Part shown: positions 19,960 through 30,208 of the stretch, piece after piece | Layout: each line of letters starts with the position of its first letter | Numbering within the stretch: the first letter of the stretch is position 1 | NCBI GenBank assembly: GCA_018608485.1 | Contig: JABAZK010000025.1 | Location: 1-64,000, forward strand | Direction of reading: 5' to 3' | Length of the DNA: 64,000 nt | DNA from: Flavobacteriaceae bacterium | GTDB lineage: Bacteria > Bacteroidota > Bacteroidia > Flavobacteriales > Flavobacteriaceae | Translations under genes and position numbers: made by a program | The notes under the pieces: generated by a model | Told to the model about the DNA's origin: nothing | The model's input: the letters and a program-made list of their open reading frames with translations, nothing else | Databases searched by the model: none

Positions 19960-20250
19960 TTATTCTAAATGATCACTTACCAACTTGGTAAGTTCATTAA
20001 TTTTATCTAATGCTTCTGTATTGGTTTCTTCAGTATCTAACGTAGAAATTTCTAATTTTGATGCAAACTGTAAAGCACACATAGCTAAAACATCTTGTTT
20101 GTCACTCACTGCATAGTTCTTTTCATACTTGCTAATGAGTTGATTAATATTAGCTGCTGCTTTTCTCATCCCCTCTTCTTCGATATTGCTGTTAACACTC
20201 AAAGGATAAGATCTACCTGCTATTACTAAATTAATCTTTAATTTTTCCAC
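19960..20250 (-). CDS. zapA: Cell division protein ZapA
   Basis: LKINLVIAGRSYPLSVNSNIEEEGMRKAAANINQLISKYEKNYAVSDKQDVLAMCALQFASKLE. Confidence 0.9.
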   Translation of the reverse strand: MEKLKINLVIAGRSYPLSVNSNIEEEGMRKAAANINQLISKYEKNYAVSDKQDVLAMCALQFASKLEISTLDTEETNTEALDKINELTKLVSDHLE

Positions 20251-20265
20251 TATACTAATAAACTA

Positions 20266-20556
20266 TTATTCGTTCAATTGAACGATACATTTATCGATTT
20301 CTCGAATTAAAGCATTTATTTTAAATTTGGTATCTCTTGTACTATTGTCACTGCCTTCTATAGTCTTTGCAATTTTTAACAACTTAAATTGTTCTTCTCG
20401 CTGTTCTAATAATTGCTTATTTTCTAGAAGTTGATGCTGTAACTTTGATGAATTTTGAAGGAGTAATTCATTTTCTTTTAATAAAAAATCATAATTTGAA
20501 AGTAAGTTTTTTAACTTAATTTCTAATAAATTTACCGCTTCTATAGTGTTACTCAT
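20266..20556 (-). CDS. Coiled-coil protein upstream of zapA (ZapB-like by position)
   Basis: 96-aa heptad-rich protein; TAACTTTG promoter motif upstream. Confidence 0.7.
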   Translation of the reverse strand: MSNTIEAVNLLEIKLKNLLSNYDFLLKENELLLQNSSKLQHQLLENKQLLEQREEQFKLLKIAKTIEGSDNSTRDTKFKINALIREIDKCIVQLNE

Positions 20557-20585
20557 CTATACCTCTATTTATAAAACTATATCTA

Positions 20586-20593
20586 CAAAGTTA
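20586..20593 (-). promoter_or_regulatory. Bacteroidota -7 promoter element TAACTTTG
   Basis: Exact TAnnTTTG match ~30 nt upstream of the 20556 start. Confidence 0.55.
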
Positions 20594-20661
20594 GCATTCT
20601 GTTTTATATTTAACAACTATTTGATACTTTAATAAATAATCGCTTTAATATTAGAAATAAG

Positions 20662-22410
20662 TTGAATACTGATTTAAATAGTTTTATTAATTTAGTTAAA
20701 AATTACTTTAAGAATTTGAAAAATTATTTTTTGACCCTAGTATTACTTGTTTGTATTTCAACTACAGCACAAAACAAGTACCCAAAAGACTATTTTAGAA
20801 GCCCTCTAAATATTCCTCTAAAACTATCAGGAACCTTTGGTGAATTAAGAAATAATCACTTCCATGCGGGCATAGATATTAAAACAAATAAAAGAGTTGG
20901 TCTACCTGTATATGCTACTGCCGATGGCTATGTTTCAAGAATAAAAGTAGCTATATGGGGATATGGGAAAGTCTTATATGTTAGACATAATAATGGCTTT
21001 ACCTCTGTTTATGCTCATCTAAGCAGGTTTGAAAAAAGTATTCAGAAATATGTAAAAAATATTCAATACGAAAAAGAAAGTTATGAAACTGGAAATATAT
21101 ATCCTGAGGATGGTGAAATTTTTGTAAAAAAAGGAGACATCATCGCCTATTCAGGTAGAACTGGTGGATTTGTTGCACCACATTTACACTACGAAATTAG
21201 AGATACTGAGACCGAGCATATAATTAACCCTTTGTTTTTTGGTTTAAAAGTTAATGATTCAATAGCACCAAAAATTAAAAGAATCATGGTTTATCCAATC
21301 GAAATAGGCTCAAGAGTCAATAGAAGTATTAAAAAACAATCTCTAGGCATCAAAAGGGATTCATTAAACGCTTACAAAACTAATAGAATTAGTGCCTCAG
21401 GCAAAATAGGTTTTGGCTTAAATGTCTATGATTTATTAGGTAAGGAATTAAATAAAAATGGTGTATTTAGTATTGAAATGCTTGTGAATGGAAAAAGACA
21501 CTATTTTCATAACCTAGAAACATTTTCGTTTGCTGAAAGTAAATACATAAATTTACTGATAGACTATCCTTATTACAAAACTTATAAAAATAGAATTCAA
21601 AAAACCTTCAAAGAGAACGCCAATAAGCTAAGTATTTACAAAGATCTAATTTATGACGGTATCATTGATGTTAAGCAGGGATTAAATTACAAAGTGGAGA
21701 TTATAGTCAAAGATTTTATAGGAAATACCTCTTCAATTAAAATCCCTATCATAGGAGAAAGAAGTGAATCTTTGATTTCTCAGCAACAAGACACTACTAA
21801 TTACAAAATTGTTAAAAATAAGTTTCATAAATTTTCCAAAAAAGGAGTAACCATAGCGTTTCCTAAAAACACTTTCTATGAAGATATTTATATAAACTTT
21901 TCAGTTAATGACAAACAAGTTAATATCCATAAACCAACAATTCCTCTAAATAAGAGTTTTACAATTAGTTTTGATAGTACTATGTATAAAAAGACTGAAT
22001 TAGATAAAATTTACATAGCTAACATTAACAATAAAAAGTATCCTTATTACCAAAACACTAGAAAAAAATTAGATAAAATATATACTACAACTAAAACTTT
22101 AGGTAATTATACATTATTAATTGATAAACAGTATCCTAAAATATATAATTGTAATTTTAAAGATAATGATTGGACTAGTCGATTACAGTATTTAACAATT
22201 AAAATTTCAGATTCAGAATCAGGGATAAAATCTTATGAAGCCTACATAGATAATGAATGGATATTAATGGAGTATGATGTCAAGAAAAAAAAATTATCTT
22301 ATAATTTTAATGATAAAAAATTGGTAGGCAGCAAACATATCTTTAAACTTGTAGTCTATGATAACGTTGGAAATACTAATACCTATCAATCTACGTTTTA
22401 TAGAAAGTAA
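20662..22410 (+). CDS. M23 family metallopeptidase
   Basis: GTFGELRNNHFHAGIDIKTNKRVGLPVYATADGYVSRI, VYAHLS, HLHYEIR; a TTG at 20716 before the signal peptide LKNYFLTLVLLVCISTTAQ is an alternative start. Confidence 0.9.
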   Translation: MNTDLNSFINLVKNYFKNLKNYFLTLVLLVCISTTAQNKYPKDYFRSPLNIPLKLSGTFGELRNNHFHAGIDIKTNKRVGLPVYATADGYVSRIKVAIWGYGKVLYVRHNNGFTSVYAHLSRFEKSIQKYVKNIQYEKESYETGNIYPEDGEIFVKKGDIIAYSGRTGGFVAPHLHYEIRDTETEHIINPLFFGLKVNDSIAPKIKRIMVYPIEIGSRVNRSIKKQSLGIKRDSLNAYKTNRISASGKIGFGLNVYDLLGKELNKNGVFSIEMLVNGKRHYFHNLETFSFAESKYINLLIDYPYYKTYKNRIQKTFKENANKLSIYKDLIYDGIIDVKQGLNYKVEIIVKDFIGNTSSIKIPIIGERSESLISQQQDTTNYKIVKNKFHKFSKKGVTIAFPKNTFYEDIYINFSVNDKQVNIHKPTIPLNKSFTISFDSTMYKKTELDKIYIANINNKKYPYYQNTRKKLDKIYTTTKTLGNYTLLIDKQYPKIYNCNFKDNDWTSRLQYLTIKISDSESGIKSYEAYIDNEWILMEYDVKKKKLSYNFNDKKLVGSKHIFKLVVYDNVGNTNTYQSTFYRK

Positions 22411-22419
22411 AACAACTAA

Positions 22420-24870
22420 GTGAAAAATTTACTATTCCTCTTATTTATAATGCCTTCGATTCTTTTCGCTCAGAAAACATCTATCATTAAAGGGTTCATA
22501 AAAGATTCTCAAAATAATTCAATCAAAAATGTATCTGTTAGCTACGGAACTATTGGAGTTTACTCAAACAATAAGGGATATTATGAAATAAGAGTTCCAG
22601 TAAATGAGAAAGTTGTTATAGAATTTAGTCATGTGGGTTATAAATCTCTTTCAAAAGAATTTTTTATAAATAAAAGAACAATCATAAGGTTTTCACCCAC
22701 TCTTCAGTCTCAGGGTGAACTATTGGATGAAGTGGTTATTAAGAATGATAAAAAAGATACTCAGGGGATTACTACCATAAATACTAAAAAAATAAAACGA
22801 ATTCCTGGAGCAAACTCCGGAATAGAAACACTTTTAATGACCTTGCCAGGGGTAAGTAACAATAATGAATTAAGTACCCAATACAATGTAAGAGGGGGTA
22901 ATTTTGATGAAAATTTAGTTTATGTAAATGGAATAGAGATATACAGACCTTTCTTAATTAGGTCTGGACAACAAGAAGGACTTAGTTTTGTGAACTCCTC
23001 AATGGTTCAAAATATTAATTTCTCTGCTGGTGGATTTCAAGCAAAATTTGGAGATAAACTATCATCTGTTTTAGATATTACCTACAGAAAACCAGCTGAA
23101 TTCTCAGCTACATTAAATGCAAGTTTACTTGGTGGTAGTATTACTATTGAAGATGTTTTTTTAGATAATAAATTAAGTGCTATAGTAGGAGTGCGATATA
23201 GAGACAATAGTTTATTTGTTAATTCTAAACAGATTGAAACAAATTTCAAGCCTCGTTTTACTGATGTTCAAGGGTTCTTGTCATACAAACAAAACAAAAA
23301 ACTTACCTTTAATTTTTTAGGAAATTTCTCATCAAACAAATATGATTACCAACCTGTTACTAGAAGAACTCGTTTTGGAACAGTATCAGACCCTCTAGAG
23401 TTAATTGTATTTTATGATGGACAAGAAAAGGATCAATACTTAACAGCTTTTGGAGCTGTAAGTGCAGATTACTTGGTAAATGATTATTTAAAACTTACAA
23501 CAACCGTTAGTGTATTTAATACTCAAGAAGAGGAGTATTTTGATATAGCAGCTTCATATAATTTAGGTGAAGTTGAGACTAATATAGGCTCTGAATCATT
23601 TGGAGAGGTAACTTTTTCTGAGGGAATTGGATCACAATTAAATCACTCTAGAAATGATTTAGATGCTTTAATAAGTAATATTCAGATAAGAGGATCATAC
23701 AAGAAAAATGAAAGTCAAATAGAATTTGGAGTTAAATATCAATCTGAAAACAGTAAAGATCGGATTCGTGAATGGGAGATTATAGATTCTGTTGGATTTT
23801 CTGTTAGACCATTAAACTTAAATTTTATTAATGATCAACCTTATACTCCTTATACTGGACCCATTGTCCCATTTCAAAATATTAGAGCTGAAAACAATCT
23901 AACAACCAATAGGCTCTCAGGCTTTATTCAATATAGTGAAAAAGGTTTTATTGGAGAACATAAATTATGGTGGAATGTTGGATTAAGAGGTCATTACTGG
24001 TCTGTTAATGCTAATGAAGATCCAATAGTTAAACAATTCATCTTTAGCCCTAGGGCGCAACTAGCTATTAAACCCGCATGGGAAAAAGACATATTATTCA
24101 GAATTTCTGGAGGAGTATATTCACAACCTCCTTTTTATAAAGAATTGAGAGACTTTCAAGGAGAAATTTTGCCAAGCGTGAAAGCTCAAAAATCTATTCA
24201 TTTGGTTTTAGGTAGTGATTATAGTTTTAAAATATGGGATAGGCCTTTCAAACTAACCTCAGAATTTTATTACAAAAACTTATCTAATATAAATCCTTAC
24301 AGTGTAGATAACGTTCGAATTCGATATCAAGCCAACAATAACGGAAAAGCTTATGCCACAGGTTTAGATGTAAGACTAAACGGTGAATTTGTCGCAGGAA
24401 ATGAGAGCTGGATTAGTTTAGGTATCTTAAAAACAGAGGAAAATATTGATAACCAAGGATATATATCAAGACCTACAGATCAACGTTTTAAATTAGGGAT
24501 TTTGTTTCAAGATTACATGCCCAATTTACCTGACCTAAAAGCATATTTAAATTTAGTGTATAATTCAGGTGTTCCAGGTGGAGCACCAGCCTACTCTAAT
24601 CCATATAACTACCAAAATAGGCTACGAGACTATAGGAGAGCAGATTTAGGGGTGCTATACGTATTTACAGATGCAAATAAGAGGTTTTCTAATGGTTTTC
24701 TGAGCCAGTTTAAAGAATTAACTGCCGGCCTAGAATTGTTCAACATGTTTGACATACTTAATTCTATTACTAATACTTGGGTAAGAGATGTAGCAACTAA
24801 AAATCAATTTGGTGTCCCAAATTATTTGTCTGGTAGAATTCTAAATTTCAAATTAGGAATAAAATTTTAA
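22420..24870 (+). CDS. TonB-dependent receptor with carboxypeptidase-like regulatory domain
   Basis: GTG start, signal peptide, N-terminal KGFIKDSQNNSIKNVSVSYG, plug domain YNVRGGNFDENLVYVNGIEIYRP. Confidence 0.9.
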   Translation: MKNLLFLLFIMPSILFAQKTSIIKGFIKDSQNNSIKNVSVSYGTIGVYSNNKGYYEIRVPVNEKVVIEFSHVGYKSLSKEFFINKRTIIRFSPTLQSQGELLDEVVIKNDKKDTQGITTINTKKIKRIPGANSGIETLLMTLPGVSNNNELSTQYNVRGGNFDENLVYVNGIEIYRPFLIRSGQQEGLSFVNSSMVQNINFSAGGFQAKFGDKLSSVLDITYRKPAEFSATLNASLLGGSITIEDVFLDNKLSAIVGVRYRDNSLFVNSKQIETNFKPRFTDVQGFLSYKQNKKLTFNFLGNFSSNKYDYQPVTRRTRFGTVSDPLELIVFYDGQEKDQYLTAFGAVSADYLVNDYLKLTTTVSVFNTQEEEYFDIAASYNLGEVETNIGSESFGEVTFSEGIGSQLNHSRNDLDALISNIQIRGSYKKNESQIEFGVKYQSENSKDRIREWEIIDSVGFSVRPLNLNFINDQPYTPYTGPIVPFQNIRAENNLTTNRLSGFIQYSEKGFIGEHKLWWNVGLRGHYWSVNANEDPIVKQFIFSPRAQLAIKPAWEKDILFRISGGVYSQPPFYKELRDFQGEILPSVKAQKSIHLVLGSDYSFKIWDRPFKLTSEFYYKNLSNINPYSVDNVRIRYQANNNGKAYATGLDVRLNGEFVAGNESWISLGILKTEENIDNQGYISRPTDQRFKLGILFQDYMPNLPDLKAYLNLVYNSGVPGGAPAYSNPYNYQNRLRDYRRADLGVLYVFTDANKRFSNGFLSQFKELTAGLELFNMFDILNSITNTWVRDVATKNQFGVPNYLSGRILNFKLGIKF

Positions 24871-24901
24871 TTTCTAAGTACGTTGTTTCCCTAGAATAGG
24901 A

Positions 24902-25351
24902 TTATATAATTTGCGCGGCATGATCTTTTGTTTTTACTTTTGAAATTACATTTTCAATTACTCCATTAGCATCTATAACAAAAGTAGTTCTGTGAATTCC
25001 ATCATATTCACGTCCCATAAATTTTTTTGGTCCCCAAACACCAAAACCATTGATAACTATATGTTCTTCGTCTGCTAACAAAGGGAATGGTAAATCATAT
25101 TTGTTTACAAAATTTTGCTGTCTTTTTTCAGAATCTGCACTTACCCCTAAAATTTCATAACCTTTTGCTTGAAAGGTTTGATAGTGATCTCTTAAATTAC
25201 AAGCTTCAGCTGTACAGCCTGGTGTGCTTGCTTTAGGGTAAAAGAAAATGACTAGTTTTTTACCACTATAATCACTTAATTTTCTCACGATTCCTTGATT
25301 GTCTTTAATTTGAAAATTCGGAGCTTTTTCTCCTATTGATAGAGTATTCAT
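24902..25351 (-). CDS. bcp: Thioredoxin-dependent thiol peroxidase (Bcp)
   Basis: FFYPKASTPGCTAEACNLRD peroxiredoxin active site. Confidence 0.93.
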   Translation of the reverse strand: MNTLSIGEKAPNFQIKDNQGIVRKLSDYSGKKLVIFFYPKASTPGCTAEACNLRDHYQTFQAKGYEILGVSADSEKRQQNFVNKYDLPFPLLADEEHIVINGFGVWGPKKFMGREYDGIHRTTFVIDANGVIENVISKVKTKDHAAQII

Positions 25352-25449
25352 TAAATTATTTTTTTGTTATTCAAATATACTAAAGTATTGGAAAATTATA
25401 AAAGCTACTTTGTAACTTTGTGTAAAATCAAATTCCTAATCATAAATAA

Positions 25450-26109
25450 ATGAATAAGGCTCAAAAGGTTCAATTTGTAATAGAAACATTACAAAAGACA
25501 TATCCAAAAATTCCCATACCTCTTGATCATAAAGATCCTTATACGTTACTAGTAGCCGTTCTTTTATCTGCTCAATGCACTGATATTCGAGTAAATAAAA
25601 TAACACCTTTATTATTTTCTAAAGCAGACAATCCATTTGACATGATAAAATTGACTGTCGAAGAAATAAAAAATATAATACGCCCATGCGGTTTATCTCC
25701 AATGAAATCTAAAGGAATCCATGGATTATCAAAAATTTTGATTGAAAAACATAATGGCCAAGTTCCTAAGACTTTTAATGAATTAGAAGAATTACCCGCA
25801 GTTGGTCATAAAACAGCTAGTGTGGTAATGAGCCAGGCTTTTGATGTTCCTGCATTCCCTGTAGATACCCATATTCATCGATTAATGTATCGTTGGAATT
25901 TAACAAATGGTAAAAATGTAATTCGGACAGAAAAAGATGCAAAAAGGTTATTCCCAAAAGAATTATGGAATGATCTCCACCTACAAATTATTTGGTACGG
26001 AAGAGAATATTCACCAGCGAGAGCATGGGACCTAGATAAAGATATCATTACAAAAACCATAGGAAGGAAATCTGTTATTAAAGAATATTTTAGAAAAAAT
26101 TTAAAATAA
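25450..26109 (+). CDS. nth: Endonuclease III family protein
   Basis: LLSAQCTDIRVNKITP; LPAVGHKTASVVMSQAFDVPAFPVDTHIHRL (HhH-GPD). The C-terminus lacks the usual [4Fe-4S] cysteine cluster. Confidence 0.9.
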   Translation: MNKAQKVQFVIETLQKTYPKIPIPLDHKDPYTLLVAVLLSAQCTDIRVNKITPLLFSKADNPFDMIKLTVEEIKNIIRPCGLSPMKSKGIHGLSKILIEKHNGQVPKTFNELEELPAVGHKTASVVMSQAFDVPAFPVDTHIHRLMYRWNLTNGKNVIRTEKDAKRLFPKELWNDLHLQIIWYGREYSPARAWDLDKDIITKTIGRKSVIKEYFRKNLK

Positions 26110-26138
26110 AAAAAACCTTAACTAATGTTAAGGTTTTT
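26110..26138. terminator. Bidirectional intrinsic terminator downstream of nth
   Basis: AAAACCTTAAC taat GTTAAGGTTTT hairpin. Confidence 0.85.
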
Positions 26139-26144
26139 TCATTC

Positions 26145-26288
26145 TTAATTCAAATTCAATTCAATGTTAAAATTTGATTTGGTCTTTACAAATGATAGTG
26201 ATTTGGAAAAATTAATCAAATATTGAACTGTTTCTTTTTTGGGTTGCTTCCAAGATTCAGAAGACTTTTCAGAGTAAATTTGCTTCAT
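26145..26288 (-). CDS. Small protein, 47 aa, downstream of ECF sigma gene
   Basis: MKQIYSEKSSESWKQPKKETVQYLINFSKSLSFVKTKSNFNIELNLN; ends next to the terminator; not in the ORF track. Confidence 0.5.
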   Translation of the reverse strand: MKQIYSEKSSESWKQPKKETVQYLINFSKSLSFVKTKSNFNIELNLN

Positions 26289-26342
26289 ACAGTATTATAT
26301 TAAATAATTTAAATATAAAACGAAAAAAATTTACTTTTATTG

Positions 26343-26927
26343 TTAATAAATTAACATTATTTTATTTTTTTCTATAATTTTTCTTAAGTTAATTAAAGCA
26401 TACCTCATTCTACCTAAAGCAGTATTGATACTTACGCCTGTATTTTCACTAATCTCTTTAAAACTCATGTCTTTGTATATTCTCATCTCTAGAACTTCCC
26501 TCTGTTCTTGGGGGAGTTCTTTAACTAACTCTTTTACATCAGAAAGAACTTGCTCTTTGATTAATTGTTTTTCGACATTAAGATTTCCATCACTAATAAC
26601 AGAAAAAATATCAAATTCATCAGTATTTTTAAAAAGGCGCATTCTATTGCTCTTTCTAAAATAATCTATAATTAAATTATGTGAAATTCTCATAACCCAT
26701 GGCAGAAATTTACCTTGTTCGTTATAGTTACCACGCTTTAATGTTCTAATGACTTTTATAAATGTATCTTGAAAAATATCTTCAGTAATATCTCTATCTT
26801 GAATTTTACTGAAAATGAAGCTATAAAGTCTTTGTTTGTGTTTCTTTATTAAGACTTCTAGGCTAGCTTCACATCCTCGAATGTAATTTGAAACTAGAAC
26901 ACTATCTTGGGTAGAATTTGAATACAT
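26343..26927 (-). CDS. RNA polymerase sigma factor, sigma-70/ECF family
   Basis: FQDTFIKVIRTLKRG region 2, LPQEQREVLEMRIYKDMSFKEISENTGVSINTALGRMRYAL region 4. Start taken at MYSNSTQD. Confidence 0.92.
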   Translation of the reverse strand: MYSNSTQDSVLVSNYIRGCEASLEVLIKKHKQRLYSFIFSKIQDRDITEDIFQDTFIKVIRTLKRGNYNEQGKFLPWVMRISHNLIIDYFRKSNRMRLFKNTDEFDIFSVISDGNLNVEKQLIKEQVLSDVKELVKELPQEQREVLEMRIYKDMSFKEISENTGVSINTALGRMRYALINLRKIIEKNKIMLIY

Positions 26928-27142
26928 AATAAAATTACTTTTTTTGAAAAACAAGCTGTTTTTCTATTATTTAAACTGTTAAATTTTAAAAAAGTAATTT
27001 TTTTTATAGATGTATTTTAAATATTATTACTTTCAAATATAAAAAAAATTAAATAGAATTTTAAAATTATAATAAATTATAATTCGATTCATTTTTAGAA
27101 AGGTTTAAAATTCATTATTTTTATAGCTTGCATTAAAAATTT

Positions 27143-29938
27143 ATGAAGACAAATTTGTCAACTGTAAATCCTAAGGAAAACATCATTATAAAAGGAGCTA
27201 GACTCCATAATTTAAAAAATATTAATGTAGTAATCCCAAGAAATAAATTAGTTGTTATAACCGGCTTATCCGGATCTGGAAAATCTTCACTAGCCTTTGA
27301 CACCCTCTATGCAGAAGGACAAAGAAGATATGTAGAAAGTTTATCATCCTATGCTAGACAATTTCTCGGAAAACTTCATAAACCCAAAGTAGATTATATT
27401 AAAGGAATTGCTCCTGCTATAGCAATAGAACAGAAAGTAAATTCTACTAACCCGCGTTCAACAGTGGGCACATCAACTGAAATATATGATTACATAAAGC
27501 TGTTGTTTGCTAGAATTGGACAAACCTTTTCTCCAGTCTCCAATGAATTAGTTAAAAAACATACTGTTACTGATGTAATAAATTTTGTAAAAAAATTCCA
27601 AGAAGACACAAGATTACTGCTACTCTGTCCTATTGTCATCAATAATAAAAGAGATATTAAAACAGTGCTAAAAGTTTTATCTCAACAAGGGTATGCTCGA
27701 ATTAAATACGAAGATGATATTTATAAAATTGACGATTTACCAACAGATAAGAAAAACTACAAGAATTTAAATCTTGTAGTAGATAGAGTAGTTGTTAAAA
27801 ATGATGAAGATTTTTTTAATCGTTTATCTGATGCTGTTCAAACTGCGTTTTTTGAGGGTAATGGAATCTGTGTTATTCAGAACTTAAGTGATAATTCATT
27901 AACAGAATTTAATAATAAATTTGAATTAGATGGTATTGTCTTTTATGAACCCAATACTCATTTCTTCAGCTTTAATAACCCATATGGTGCGTGTCCTACC
28001 TGTGAGGGGTATGGAAATGTAGTAGGTGTTGATCAAAATTTAGTCATACCTAATACAAGTTTATCTATTTATGATAATGCTATTTTCCCTTACAGAACAG
28101 ACTCTTACAAACATTACAGAGAAGAATTGATTTCTCATGCTTATAAATTTGATATTCCAATTCATAAGCCCTGGTTTGAATTAACAAAAAAACAAAAGGC
28201 ATTGGTTTGGGAAGGAAATGATTTTTTTTATGGGATCAATCATTTTTTTAAAAAACTCGAAGAAAAAAGTTATAAGATTCAAAACAGAGTTCTACTATCT
28301 AGATATAGAGGCAAAACAACTTGTACAGACTGTAATGGAAAAAGACTTAGAAAAGAGGCTAATTATGTTAAAATTGGAGGTAAAACAATTTCCGATTTAG
28401 TTACATTACCCTTAGATGAACTGTCTGACTTCTTTAGTACATTGGAACTTAATAAGTATGAAGAAAAAATAGGAAATAGACTCTTATCCGAAATTAATAA
28501 TCGTCTTGATTTTTTAAAAAATGTAGGATTAACTTATCTCACTTTAAATAGAACTTCTAACACATTGTCCGGAGGCGAAAGTCAACGGATAAACTTAGCT
28601 ACCTCATTAGGAAGTAGTCTTGTAGGCTCAATGTATATTTTGGACGAGCCCAGCATTGGTTTACATCCAAAAGATACAGAGCAACTCATTAAAGTTTTAA
28701 AACAACTTCGCAATCTCGGAAATACTGTTATTGTAGTAGAACATGATGAAGACATCATGAAAGCTGCAGATTATATCATAGATATTGGTCCAGAAGCTGG
28801 AACTCATGGAGGACATATTGCTGCTGAAGGCTCTTATGAAGATATATTAGAATCCGATTCTTTAACATCAAAATATTTATCTGAAGAATTACAAATATCT
28901 ATTCCAAAAACAAGAAGAGTATCTGAAAATTTTATTCAAATTATTGGAGCTAGAGAAAATAATTTAAAAAACATTAATGTAACATTTCCATTAAATAGCT
29001 TAACAGTTATTACGGGGGTTTCTGGAAGTGGAAAAAGTACTTTAGTTAAAAAAATTCTTTATCCACTAATGCAAAAAAAAATTATTGGATATGGAGAAAA
29101 AATTGGTCAACATACAGAAATGAAAGGAAGTTTTGATCATATTAAACATATTGAATTCATAGATCAAAACCCTATCGGGCGATCTTCTAGATCTAACCCG
29201 GTAACTTACATAAAAGCTTATGATGATATTAGATCATTACTTTCATCTCAAAAAATTTCAAAAATTAGAAATTACAAGCCAAAACACTTTTCATTCAATG
29301 TAGATGGTGGAAGATGTGAGGTCTGTAAAGGTGAGGGAATTGTTACCATAGAAATGCAATTCATGGCTGATGTTCATTTGCAATGTGATGATTGTAACGG
29401 AAAACGATTTAAAAAAGAAGTTCTTGAAGTGAACTTTGAGGGTAAAAATATTGATGATATTCTAAATTCTACAATAGATGATGCTGTTTCATTTTTTAAT
29501 TCACATGATCAACTAAAAATTGCGAATAAATTAAAACCTCTCCAAGATGTTGGGTTAGGATATGTTCAGCTTGGACAATCTTCCTCTACTCTTTCTGGTG
29601 GTGAAGCGCAAAGAATTAAACTAGCCTCTTTCTTAGTTAAAGGAAACACTAAAGATAAAGCACTTTTTATTTTTGACGAACCCACTACCGGCTTACACTT
29701 TCATGATATCAAAAAACTATTAACGTCTTTTCATGCTTTAATTAATAAAGGACATTCTATCATAGTCATAGAGCACAATATTGAATTAATAAAATGTGCA
29801 GATTATATCATTGATTTAGGTTTAGAAGGAGGAAAAAAAGGAGGGAAACTACTTTTTGAGGGATCACCCGAAGAATTAATTAAAAATAACAAATCATATA
29901 CAGCTACCTATTTAAAAGAAAAACTTATACAAATCTAA
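27143..29938 (+). CDS. uvrA: Excinuclease ABC subunit UvrA
   Basis: GLSGSGKSSLAFDTLYAEGQRRYVESLSSYARQFLG, two ABC signatures, CPTCEGYG and CEVCKGEG zinc motifs. Confidence 0.95.
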   Translation: MKTNLSTVNPKENIIIKGARLHNLKNINVVIPRNKLVVITGLSGSGKSSLAFDTLYAEGQRRYVESLSSYARQFLGKLHKPKVDYIKGIAPAIAIEQKVNSTNPRSTVGTSTEIYDYIKLLFARIGQTFSPVSNELVKKHTVTDVINFVKKFQEDTRLLLLCPIVINNKRDIKTVLKVLSQQGYARIKYEDDIYKIDDLPTDKKNYKNLNLVVDRVVVKNDEDFFNRLSDAVQTAFFEGNGICVIQNLSDNSLTEFNNKFELDGIVFYEPNTHFFSFNNPYGACPTCEGYGNVVGVDQNLVIPNTSLSIYDNAIFPYRTDSYKHYREELISHAYKFDIPIHKPWFELTKKQKALVWEGNDFFYGINHFFKKLEEKSYKIQNRVLLSRYRGKTTCTDCNGKRLRKEANYVKIGGKTISDLVTLPLDELSDFFSTLELNKYEEKIGNRLLSEINNRLDFLKNVGLTYLTLNRTSNTLSGGESQRINLATSLGSSLVGSMYILDEPSIGLHPKDTEQLIKVLKQLRNLGNTVIVVEHDEDIMKAADYIIDIGPEAGTHGGHIAAEGSYEDILESDSLTSKYLSEELQISIPKTRRVSENFIQIIGARENNLKNINVTFPLNSLTVITGVSGSGKSTLVKKILYPLMQKKIIGYGEKIGQHTEMKGSFDHIKHIEFIDQNPIGRSSRSNPVTYIKAYDDIRSLLSSQKISKIRNYKPKHFSFNVDGGRCEVCKGEGIVTIEMQFMADVHLQCDDCNGKRFKKEVLEVNFEGKNIDDILNSTIDDAVSFFNSHDQLKIANKLKPLQDVGLGYVQLGQSSSTLSGGEAQRIKLASFLVKGNTKDKALFIFDEPTTGLHFHDIKKLLTSFHALINKGHSIIVIEHNIELIKCADYIIDLGLEGGKKGGKLLFEGSPEELIKNNKSYTATYLKEKLIQI

Positions 29939-30006
29939 CTACTTTATTTATTGAAACTTAACTAGTGACTCTAAATCATCATTTTAATAAATAGCACCAA
30001 ACAAAA

Positions 30007-30035
30007 AAAAGCCTTTTCATAAATGAAAAGGCTTT
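30007..30035 (-). terminator. Intrinsic terminator downstream of tRNA-His
   Basis: AAAGCCTTTTCAT/ATGAAAAGGCTTT hairpin with a U-run on the minus strand. Confidence 0.85.
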
Positions 30036-30043
30036 GTCTTTTG

Positions 30044-30118
30044 GGTAGAAGATGGGATTCGAACCCACGACCCTCGGTACCACAAACCGATGCTCTAACC
30101 AACTGAGCTACAACTACC
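30044..30118 (-). tRNA. tRNA-His (anticodon GTG)
   Basis: Cloverleaf: anticodon arm TCGGT-TTGTGGT-ACCGA, T arm GTGGGTTCGAATCCCAT, extra 5' G(-1); CCA not encoded. Confidence 0.95.
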
Positions 30119-30170
30119 ATTTAGCTTTTATAATGAATAAATTTATATATATTTACTATCAAAGCGGGTG

Positions 30171-30178
30171 CAAATATA
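30171..30178 (-). promoter_or_regulatory. -7 element TATATTTG upstream of tRNA-His
   Basis: Exact TAnnTTTG match on the minus strand ~50 nt upstream of the tRNA. Confidence 0.55.
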
Positions 30179-30208
30179 ATTTTTTTTTAAGTCTATGAAA
30201 AGAAAAAA

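Noticed and set aside
27143-29938. uvrA as a possible divergent UvrA paralog (resistance type)
   Set aside because: Has both ABC signatures and both zinc-binding cysteine motifs of canonical UvrA; nothing distinguishes it as an accessory paralog.
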